From Bacillota bacterium (GTDB lineage: Bacteria; Bacillota; Bacilli; Alicyclobacillales; SLC66): 6,775 nt of DNA. The stretch covers positions 1-6,775 of the forward strand of contig JAKADD010000136.1 of NCBI GenBank assembly GCA_021820825.1. Direction: 5' to 3'. Positions 1-5,983 of this stretch are shown piece after piece. The notes under the pieces were generated by a model. The model was not told where the DNA came from, ran no database searches, and saw nothing but the letters and a program-made list of their open reading frames with translations. Each line of letters begins with the position of its first letter. The first letter of the stretch is position 1. The position numbers and the translations under genes are program-made.

Positions 1-475
1 GCCACAACATCCTGCGTGTCTCAGCGTGTCGGCGCAGGTAATCCAGAATGTCTGGCAGAATGCCTGTCGTGGCAGCGATATCCTGATTGACGATCACAAG
101 GCGCATCTGTCCAAGAAAAAGTTTATTCGCCAGATCCTCCTGCAAACGATTCATCGCGTCGTCGAGCGTTTTCCCCCTGGCGCTAAGAATCCACACGGGT
201 TTTACCGCTGCTCCTGCCCCGCCTCCTATGGCCGGACCAAGAGGAATTCTCCCAGGTATCGCAATTTGTGCGCTGACGATGAACCCATTCGCAGAACCTT
301 TCACATGGGGGCCTGTGATGGATTCAACGCCCATTTGATCCTGAACGGGGTCGACGGCGATACCCAGAACGGTTCCCCGCTCTTCAATTTCGAGTCTGTC
401 CCAGCACCCGGACAGGAGCGGCGCGCACACAAGAAATACACATACCGATCCCCATACCACTGCTCTTCTACGCAT
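1..475 (-). CDS. Ger(x)C-type spore germination lipoprotein (GerAC/GerKC family), N-terminal part, cut by window edge
   Basis: Third subunit of a germinant receptor, expected to be a lipoprotein on the outer face of the spore inner membrane. The start is the ATG at 475-473, preceded by AAAAGGTG nine bases away. It overlaps the end of the gerAB-type gene by 8 bp, which suggests translational coupling. Translation gives 158 codons before the sequence ends. Residues 1-23 form a signal peptide (MRRR, then a hydrophobic stretch), with a lipobox LLSGC and the lipidated Cys at residue 24. The following WDRLEIEERG is the hallmark opening of this family (GCWD..EI). After that come GIAVDP and the VNQDIA segment of the N-terminal domain. 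The family is usually about 350-400 residues, so more than half is missing off the left edge. The family assignment is firm; the ligand specificity of the receptor cannot be read from this. Confidence 0.9.
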   Translation of the reverse strand, partial: MRRRAVVWGSVCVFLVCAPLLSGCWDRLEIEERGTVLGIAVDPVQDQMGVESITGPHVKGSANGFIVSAQIAIPGRIPLGPAIGGGAGAAVKPVWILSARGKTLDDAMNRLQEDLANKLFLGQMRLVIVNQDIAATTGILPDILDYLRRHAETRRMLW

Positions 476-1646
476 GCTGCAGCGCACCTTTTTTTTGTTT
501 CTTCCCGCGTTTTAACAGATGGAACAAAAGAAGCAGGAGGGGGTATACCATGGTCAGTGAGGTTCCGATGATCACCATCACTACCCCGTAGTCGTACAGA
601 TTGGCAATATTTCTGGGTATCAACGCGAGCATAAATATGATGGGGAAAACGAGCGTTGAGAGGATGCGATGATCGCGTAATCGCAGTACATGCGCCAGTC
701 CCTGGATCGCACTGTAGTAGGAGGAGAGAATCCCAGTAAAAACGGCTGTGACCCAAACGGCTATAAAAATCGGGTCCAATCTTTCGAGGAAAAGTCCCGG
801 TAAGGCTGCTGTTTTTGCCAGATCGAGTGTGGGCCAGAGAATATGTTTCATCTCCTCCGCGCCAAAGATGCCAAGTGTAGCAGTCATCAGCATGATGTAC
901 AGCGATCCTGCGCTTCCCACGCCAACCAGCACACCCTTCCAGGCTCTGTCCGAATGCACCATGTGGGGTATGATTATTCCTGCGATGAAGATGTTTTGAA
1001 ACAGTCCTATAATATTCATTGCCGCCATGAGCAGGTTCTTCAGGTGTGTAATGTGATACAAGGGCAGAAGGTTGATGTAGTTGCTGCTCTTGAGCGTCAG
1101 CAGTATGATGATCAGGGCAGGAAAGTACACCCAGGGCATGTAAAAAGTAAGGATGCGCACCACAACCAATACGGTGTTGCGCGCGGCGGTCGCTGCCAGG
1201 ATGAGCATCGTAAGCACCGTAACCTCCACTGGCGTGCGCTGCAAGACAGATGTAACAACAACTTCCCCGAACTCGCGCGCGGCGATCGCAGCCAACCCCA
1301 GAAAATTGATAATGATCAGTGTATGTATAAGACCGCCAATCCATTTGCCGACCAACTGATCGCCATATTCAAATATTGTGAGTTTGGGGTGTTTACCACC
1401 CAGATAAGCGATGGCGAGACTGATCCAAAGCCCAAAGAACACCGCGATCGCCGTGGTCAATGGGGCGGCTGTCATGACGTAGTTTACGGTGACACGCGGA
1501 TATGCCAGCAATCCAACGCCGATAATCGCCGTACCAATGGCCATGGCCAGTTGAATGACGGTGACTCCTTTTACTTTCTGGGATGTTGCCGCGTTTTTGC
1601 TGTCAGACTGCCTGGCAGGAGAGCCGTCTTGCGCCGCTTTCTTCAT
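468..1646 (-). CDS. GerAB/GerKB-type spore germination permease (APC superfamily)
   Basis: Membrane subunit of a germinant receptor, thought to hold the germinant-binding pocket in the spore inner membrane. It has 392 residues, slightly above the usual 360-375 because of a hydrophilic N-terminal tail of about 27 residues. The first helix carries the family opening VTVIQLAMAIGTAIIGVGLLA followed by YPR. About ten hydrophobic segments follow, and the protein ends in a basic tail (KRGKKQKKGALQHA). The ATG at 1646 is preceded by AAGGTGAAGGCGA. It overlaps the upstream gerAA-type stop in an ATGA (1643-1646) and overlaps the downstream gerAC-type start by 8 bp. The tail contains a run of eight A residues that also forms the leader of the next gene's ribosome site. 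The A-B-C gene order supports the assignment independently of sequence. Confidence 0.93.
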   Translation of the reverse strand: MKKAAQDGSPARQSDSKNAATSQKVKGVTVIQLAMAIGTAIIGVGLLAYPRVTVNYVMTAAPLTTAIAVFFGLWISLAIAYLGGKHPKLTIFEYGDQLVGKWIGGLIHTLIIINFLGLAAIAAREFGEVVVTSVLQRTPVEVTVLTMLILAATAARNTVLVVVRILTFYMPWVYFPALIIILLTLKSSNYINLLPLYHITHLKNLLMAAMNIIGLFQNIFIAGIIIPHMVHSDRAWKGVLVGVGSAGSLYIMLMTATLGIFGAEEMKHILWPTLDLAKTAALPGLFLERLDPIFIAVWVTAVFTGILSSYYSAIQGLAHVLRLRDHRILSTLVFPIIFMLALIPRNIANLYDYGVVMVIIGTSLTMVYPLLLLLFHLLKRGKKQKKGALQHA

Positions 1647-3310
1647 TCGCCTTCACCTTGTCCGTCGCTGGATGGTTTTGTTTCCGGGGCGAGCGGCCGC
1701 CCCAATTGTGTTTTCATTTTTTGTGGATTGGCGCCGATGCGGGTGACATCGCCTGTTTGCAGTTGTTTGGGCCGTTTCGTCATCATCCAGACAGGCGCTC
1801 GGACGATGGAGTCGAGAATTCCGAACTTGTTGCCTGGAAGCACCGGACTGAGGTAGGGCACGCCGAATGACTCCAGTTTGATCAGATGATTCGTGATCAG
1901 GATCAAACCCACCATGACACCGTAAAGACCGAATACGCCCGCCAGGAACATCAGGGGAAACCGCAGCATTCGGAGTGCAATCGCCGCATTGTATGCGGGT
2001 GTTGCAAAGGAACCGATCGTTGTCAGCGATACCACGACAACCGTGATGGGGCTGACAAAACCAGCGTTTACGGCAGCCTCGCCGATGACAAGAACGCCGA
2101 CGATCGACAGCGCGCCGCCGATCTGCTGCGGAAGGCGAATGGTTGCTTCGCGCAAGATTTCCATAATGATTTCGAGGCCAAATATCTCTGCGATAGCGGG
2201 GAAGGGAACACCCGCCCGTCCACCCGCCACGGCCACAGCGAATTTTGTGGGAATCATTTCCGGATTATACTCGATGAGCGAGACGTATACCGAGGGGAAA
2301 ATGAGCGCAAACAGCAGAGAAACGAGTCGGATGAAACGGATTATGCTGGCCATCAGAAAACGCGTGTCATAGTCTTCCGTGGTCTGATAAAACTGTGAAA
2401 AGACGGCTGGCACGATCAGACAGAAGGGCGAGCCGTCCACAAGGATGGTCACGCGGCCTTCCAGCATGGCCGCCACAGCTTTGTCTGGACGCTCCGTGTT
2501 TTGCACCTGTGGAAATGGCGAATAGGGACTGTCCTCGATGAACTGCTCCAGATAACCTGAACCAAAGAGGGAGTCTGTCTTTATAAGTTCGAGGCGTTTT
2601 TTTACTTCGCCCACAAGTTTTTCGTTTGCAATGCCTTCAAGATAGCAATACACGACATTTGTGGCTGTTTCATCGCCAATATGCAGATTGTTGATGCGCA
2701 GATTTGTCGAACGCATGCGCTTGCGAAGCAGTGAAATATTCGTGCCGATCGATTCGATAAATGCTTCTCGCGCCCCTTGAATGACCTGTTCCGTTTGCGG
2801 CTGTTCGACGTTTCTTTCCTTGAACGCCTGTGTGCTGAGACCGATTGCTTCGGAAAAACCATCGAGCAGCAGAATGGAACTGCCCGATATAATCCAGTCT
2901 GCGGCCTCACTGGGTGTTTTTTTGATGGTAATGTCCGCATAGGGGATGCATTGCGTGTAGACAACACGAAACAGGGACTGTGCACTCAGCCGATCTGGAT
3001 CAATGTCCAGCATCAATGCGCTGAGAATATTGTTGATGTCAGTTTTGGACGATGAGCCGTCAAGGTGGATTATTCCGCATTTGAGGGGCGACCCGGCAAT
3101 CGGGATTTCAAATCGCCGTATCAGCAGATCCATATTGGCTCCGAGAATGGTTTCAAAGAGAGTGAGATTTTGTTCAAGGAACTCAGTAAATGTACTGTGA
3201 AGAAACTCGTCGGACGGCGTTTCGCTCAGTGGTTGACTGGAATTTCTGGGTTGTTGCGCCTGCTGGCCTGACTGTTGACCAGACTTTCTGTATTTCATTT
3301 TACGAAACAA
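1643..3310 (-). CDS. GerAA/GerKA-type spore germination protein (GerA family)
   Basis: First subunit of a germinant receptor. It has a large soluble N-terminal half and a membrane C-terminal half, and the receptor signals germinant binding to start release of ions and dipicolinate. From the chosen start it has 555 residues. Residues 1-30 are polar and Gln-rich (SGQQSGQQAQQ). The soluble domain begins near residue 35 (FLEQNLTLFETILG, NMDLLIRRF). The family signature ILVDGSPF lies at about 289-296, followed by QTTEDY. Hydrophobic helices follow at roughly 325-345, 395-440 and 450-478, then a hydrophilic tail. The start is ambiguous. A GTG at 3325 has no ribosome site. The in-frame TTG at 3310-3308 has GGTGAT (3320-3315) four bases before it and also suits the predicted promoter. 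An ATG at 3298 is a further alternative. SpoVAF shares this fold, but the adjacent B and C genes favour a receptor A subunit. Confidence 0.93.
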   Translation of the reverse strand: MFRKMKYRKSGQQSGQQAQQPRNSSQPLSETPSDEFLHSTFTEFLEQNLTLFETILGANMDLLIRRFEIPIAGSPLKCGIIHLDGSSSKTDINNILSALMLDIDPDRLSAQSLFRVVYTQCIPYADITIKKTPSEAADWIISGSSILLLDGFSEAIGLSTQAFKERNVEQPQTEQVIQGAREAFIESIGTNISLLRKRMRSTNLRINNLHIGDETATNVVYCYLEGIANEKLVGEVKKRLELIKTDSLFGSGYLEQFIEDSPYSPFPQVQNTERPDKAVAAMLEGRVTILVDGSPFCLIVPAVFSQFYQTTEDYDTRFLMASIIRFIRLVSLLFALIFPSVYVSLIEYNPEMIPTKFAVAVAGGRAGVPFPAIAEIFGLEIIMEILREATIRLPQQIGGALSIVGVLVIGEAAVNAGFVSPITVVVVSLTTIGSFATPAYNAAIALRMLRFPLMFLAGVFGLYGVMVGLILITNHLIKLESFGVPYLSPVLPGNKFGILDSIVRAPVWMMTKRPKQLQTGDVTRIGANPQKMKTQLGRPLAPETKPSSDGQGEGE

Positions 3311-3314
3311 CAGA

Positions 3315-3320
3315 ATCACC
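3315..3320 (-). promoter_or_regulatory. Ribosome binding site that favours a TTG start for the gerAA-type gene
   Basis: Read on the minus strand this is GGTGAT, part of the longer GTGGGTGATT, which matches much of the anti-Shine-Dalgarno complement. It lies four bases before an in-frame TTG (3310-3308). The upstream GTG at 3325 has only ACGTCTCTC before it. The ATG at 3298 is 16 bases away, too far for this site. Confidence 0.45.
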
Positions 3321-3341
3321 CACACGAGAGACGTGTAGATA

Positions 3342-3372
3342 TAGTATCCTTATTGGCATAAATCATTCATGC
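3342..3372 (-). promoter_or_regulatory. Candidate sigma-G-like (forespore) promoter of the germination operon
   Basis: On the minus strand, GCATGA (3372-3367) is followed after 18 bases by GATACTA (3348-3342). These resemble the -35 (GnATR) and -10 (CATnnTA) elements that sigma-G uses in Bacillus, with a C-to-G change at the first -10 base. Germinant receptor operons are classically transcribed by sigma-G in the forespore. A transcript would start near 3335, leaving room for the ribosome site at 3320-3315 but not for a GTG start at 3325. Confidence 0.45.
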
Positions 3373-3404
3373 TTTGCGCGATCGCCTCTCGTCAGAAGGA
3401 AGCA

Positions 3405-3473
3405 ACGCCGTCGATGATGCCAAAAATGGCCGCCCAACCGTCGTTAATGCCATGTTCGGCTCGCCGACGGCGT
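3405..3473. repeat. Intergenic inverted repeat with nested degenerate direct repeat
   Basis: ACGCCGTCG (3405-3413) and its exact reverse complement CGACGGCGT (3465-3473) flank 51 bases just after the radical SAM gene's stop. Inside is a direct repeat with a 30-base period: CCGTCGATGATGCCA (3408-3422) and CCGTCGTTAATGCCA (3438-3452), identical at 13 of 15 positions. On the minus strand, CGCCGTCGGCG also forms a short hairpin next to the stop codon. No T-tract follows, so this is not a convincing intrinsic terminator. Its role is unknown. Confidence 0.5.
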
Positions 3474-3477
3474 GATA

Positions 3478-4638
3478 CTACATATTCACGACGCGTGGAA
3501 CATAGGCACAGGCTGGATCGCTTTCCAGCGGGTCTCCCGTGACTGCATAGGCGCGCGCACGAGAGCCGCCGCATCGGTCGCGGAATTCGCACTGTCCACA
3601 TTTTCCTTTGCGCAGGTTGCGGTCACGCAGAGACTGAAGCAGGGAACTCGCGGAGTAGATGGTTGCCAGCGGTGTCTGCAACACATTCCCGACTGCGACA
3701 GGCAAGAATCCGCTGGGGTATACTTCTCCAGTGTGGGATATGAAGATGAACCCATCGCCGTCGTTTACGGAACGGCTCGGGCGAAAGCGATCCAGCGTCT
3801 GCAGCCTGCCTGTTGATCCGGATTGCGCATGGTCAGTCCGTTGCGAGGGATCCAGTTGTTGCACGCTGGCTGGCTTTTTGGCTGCGGATTTTGACTGCTG
3901 CTGTTCCTGGACGCGACGGAAAAAGGGAGCTTCCGTTGTTTTGAGCGCGAACGGTCTCACTAAAGACTGTTGATGCAACCAACGTAAAATCTGTTCGTTA
4001 TCCTCTGGACTGACCATGCTGAATGCTTGCGCGCGGCCTATTGGAACAAGAAAAAAAAGGCTCCATGACGTGGCGCCAGCTATCTCAACGATGTCTGCCA
4101 TCGCCTGCAGTTCGTCCTGATTAAACGTTGTGACTGTCGTGTTGATCTGAATGGGAATGTTGAGCTTGTCGAGAAAATACAGGGCGCGCTGTGTGTCGAC
4201 AAATGATCTCTTGACTCCCCGGAAGCGATCGTGCGTTTCCGCTGTGGCGCCGTCAAGACTGATCGCCCATCGTGAGGCGCCTGCCTGCTTTGCCCGTTCC
4301 ATGGCGCCGGAAGACAGCAGCGGTGTGACGCTGGACGCCAGCGAAACATGGAGTTTCAAACTGGTTGCATACTCAATCAGTTCGAACAGGTCAGGACGTT
4401 CAAGCGGGTCGCCTCCGGTAAATACGAGCAATGGGTTATCCATGGCGGCGATCTGATCGATCACATTCTTTGCCTGGGCCGTTGTCAGTTCATCCGGACT
4501 TCTCTTGTGCTCTGCTTCCACGCGGCAATGCAGACAATGCAACTGACAGGAACGAGTGAGTTCCCACATGACGATGTGAGGGGTCTGTCGGAAATCCCGT
4601 TCTTTTGCGGCGGTGAGAGGCTGTGGCCATTCTGGCAT
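3478..4638 (-). CDS. Radical SAM/SPASM domain protein, TIGR04053-like, substrate unknown
   Basis: An enzyme expected to cleave S-adenosylmethionine with a [4Fe-4S] cluster and carry an extra C-terminal cluster. It has 386 residues. The start ATG at 4638 follows GAAGGGATC. The SAM-cluster motif is C31-x3-C35-x2-C38 inside VMWELTRSCQLHCLHC. The SAM-binding GGDP is at 75-78 and SLDG follows in mid-protein. The C-terminal cysteines are C347, C350, C356 and C377, within CGQCEFRDRCGGSRARAYA and a later DPACAY. This tail is typical of the NirJ/AhbC/AhbD heme-modifying group and of the related uncharacterised TIGR04053 (BA_1875) family, which the N-terminus also resembles. A polar stretch rich in Q, S and K at about 244-285 looks like an insertion or flexible linker. 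It is separated from the upstream respiratory operon by a hairpin, so it may be transcribed independently or by read-through. A heme-related role is inference only. Confidence 0.88.
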   Translation of the reverse strand: MPEWPQPLTAAKERDFRQTPHIVMWELTRSCQLHCLHCRVEAEHKRSPDELTTAQAKNVIDQIAAMDNPLLVFTGGDPLERPDLFELIEYATSLKLHVSLASSVTPLLSSGAMERAKQAGASRWAISLDGATAETHDRFRGVKRSFVDTQRALYFLDKLNIPIQINTTVTTFNQDELQAMADIVEIAGATSWSLFFLVPIGRAQAFSMVSPEDNEQILRWLHQQSLVRPFALKTTEAPFFRRVQEQQQSKSAAKKPASVQQLDPSQRTDHAQSGSTGRLQTLDRFRPSRSVNDGDGFIFISHTGEVYPSGFLPVAVGNVLQTPLATIYSASSLLQSLRDRNLRKGKCGQCEFRDRCGGSRARAYAVTGDPLESDPACAYVPRVVNM

Positions 4639-4690
4639 TGAGGATCCCTTCTTTCAAATTGGAATGCAGCCGATCAGAGGGAATATATCT

Positions 4691-4717
4691 GCCAGGCGAC
4701 CGTTGCGATCGCCTGGC
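4691..4717 (-). terminator. Strong hairpin, possible weak terminator or mRNA-stabilising stem
   Basis: GCCAGGCGA (4691-4699) pairs perfectly with TCGCCTGGC (4709-4717) around a 9-base loop. It begins 24 bases after the stop of the 72-residue gene and sits about 50 bases before the radical SAM start. The minus-strand sequence after the stem is AGATATATTCCC, not a T-tract, so efficient intrinsic termination is doubtful. Partial termination or 3'-end protection of the respiratory mRNA is equally possible. Confidence 0.4.
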
Positions 4718-4741
4718 TCTATATGATTGACATTCTTTTGA

Positions 4742-4960
4742 TTAACGCTGTTTTGCCATCGCTCGCTGGCGCCTGTACGCCTGTTTTGCCGAAGCAAGCA
4801 CATTGCCTGTGATCCAAATCCCCAGCAGAAGTGTCGGGATGCCAGGGATCAAATTCCCGTATTGACCCTCAATCGTTCCTTTGAAAACCAATCCCATACC
4901 ATATGTGCCAAGCGTCAGTGCGAATATCCACACGACCCACAAACGAATTCCCCGCACCAT
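4742..4960 (-). CDS. Small two-helix membrane protein of the cytochrome b operon, function unknown
   Basis: I do not recognise the family. It has 72 residues, with hydrophobic segments at about 6-27 (LWVVWIFALTLGTYGMGLVF) and about 37-56 (LIPGIPTLLLGIWITGNVLA). They are joined by a short hydrophilic turn (KGTIEGQYG). A strongly basic tail (KQAYRRQRAMAKQR) should lie on the cytoplasmic side. The ATG at 4960 has an excellent ribosome site, AAAGGAGG, nine bases upstream, and lies 33 bases after the subunit-IV-like gene, so it is probably the last gene of the respiratory operon. The hairpin at 4691-4717 follows it. An accessory or assembly subunit of the bc-type complex is a guess from position. 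That it is a real gene is well supported by the ribosome site and clean two-helix topology. Confidence 0.75.
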   Translation of the reverse strand: MVRGIRLWVVWIFALTLGTYGMGLVFKGTIEGQYGNLIPGIPTLLLGIWITGNVLASAKQAYRRQRAMAKQR

Positions 4961-4993
4961 GATGAGCTTCCTCCTTTCGCTATGATCCAGCCT

Positions 4994-5983
4994 TCACTGC
5001 GCGTTCGGTTCCAGTTTCTTTTTCTTTTTCCTGTTCTTCTCGTCCCGATACCAATCGCGCCAGATCAGCTTGTAAAGCGGCAGCAGCCGCGGCAACCGAT
5101 TGAGTCCAGGCACCCATGGCACGGCAATGAGCAACATGAACAGTGCACCCACGGTGTAGGCGGCCATCTGATCACCTGAATCGCTCGTATTCCAGGGCGG
5201 AATTTGATAGAAGAAGGTGTACGGCGTCAACCACCAGGGGCCAGGATACGCCTGTTCGTCGTGGTTGATCCCCCACTGCCCACCCTGCATATTGCGCGCT
5301 CCCGCGATATTGGTGAGCGCGTCGCCCTGCAGGAACAGCAAGTTGTTTTGCACGTTCCAGCGATACACGCCCTGGTTCGTTTCCCGCGTCAGCGCGCCCG
5401 ACAACAGTCCAGAACGCGCCAGTTGCAGTTCCGAGTTCATCATGTAGGCGACGGGCCCGTAGTTGCCTGCAGGCAGTTTCACCGCGCCGCCGACGGCCGT
5501 GGCTTTGTTCAGGGCATTGCTGAGATTCTGGCTCCACTTGGCCTGAGTCGCCGCGGGCGCCGCCTGATACGTATGGAGCGCTTTCGTCAGTTGACTGTTG
5601 CCCGACGCGCTGGCCAGCATCGACAGCGGCTTGATCACGTCGTCTATCGCTGTATTCAGCGGATACGGCGTGCCCCACCAAGTCTCCGGAGAGAATCCCG
5701 CGATCGATTGTGTGCTGCCCGTACCGTTGTTGTACGGCGGGCCATATGTCGCCATCTCGCCTGTGCCGTCCAAATCGCCGAGCGCAGTCTGTTCGATCAA
5801 CACCGGGTTTTGCACGGCGATCTGCTGATTCGTGATGGCCGGCCGATAGGGCGCGCCCGCGACGGCGGCTACGATCAGGACGAGAACCGTAATCACGGCG
5901 AGACTGAGAAGCCCTTCTTTCACCATGTCAAAGTCTTTCATCGGAAACCGTTTGGCGTCCGGATACGGGTACGTGTGTTTCAT
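4994..5983 (-). CDS. Subunit-IV-like (cytochrome b C-terminal) membrane protein with large extracytoplasmic insertion
   Basis: 329 residues. The ATG at 5983-5981 overlaps the cytochrome b6 stop in an ATGA, so the two are translationally coupled. The layout is a short cytoplasmic start, a helix at about 24-42, roughly 200 residues that should face outward, PGPWWLTPYTFFYQIPPW from residue 247, a second helix at about 273-291, then a basic cytoplasmic tail ending in RKKKKKLEPNAQ. The place just after b6, the first helix and the WWLTPYTFFYQIPPW-helix-PWV pattern resemble helices E and F of subunit IV/QcrC, where PEWY or PDWY precedes a similar aromatic stretch. By that reading the Qo-site acidic residue is missing. 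Normal subunit IV is about 160 residues. The insert is low in charge (about one residue in ten) and rich in N, Q, S, T and G, with no CxxCH heme site or Rieske-type cysteines. The homology is my inference; an unrelated b6-associated protein is the alternative. Confidence 0.7.
   Translation of the reverse strand: MKHTYPYPDAKRFPMKDFDMVKEGLLSLAVITVLVLIVAAVAGAPYRPAITNQQIAVQNPVLIEQTALGDLDGTGEMATYGPPYNNGTGSTQSIAGFSPETWWGTPYPLNTAIDDVIKPLSMLASASGNSQLTKALHTYQAAPAATQAKWSQNLSNALNKATAVGGAVKLPAGNYGPVAYMMNSELQLARSGLLSGALTRETNQGVYRWNVQNNLLFLQGDALTNIAGARNMQGGQWGINHDEQAYPGPWWLTPYTFFYQIPPWNTSDSGDQMAAYTVGALFMLLIAVPWVPGLNRLPRLLPLYKLIWRDWYRDEKNRKKKKKLEPNAQ

Noticed and set aside
301..1344. Long open frame on the minus strand (347 codons) overlapping the gerAB-type gene
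   Set aside because: It lies in another frame of the permease gene, has a shuffled composition rich in H, R, C and S, and has no recognisable domain. The gerAB frame explains the region.
843..1856. Long plus-strand open frame of 337 codons
   Set aside because: It runs antisense to the gerAA/gerAB junction, shows no family motif and has a composition typical of a shadow frame.
3392..3601. 69-codon minus-strand frame across the radical SAM C-terminus and the intergenic gap
   Set aside because: Its first part is out of frame with the enzyme and looks random. No ribosome site precedes any start, and its only notable part is the GINDG/GIIDG repeat, reported as a DNA repeat.
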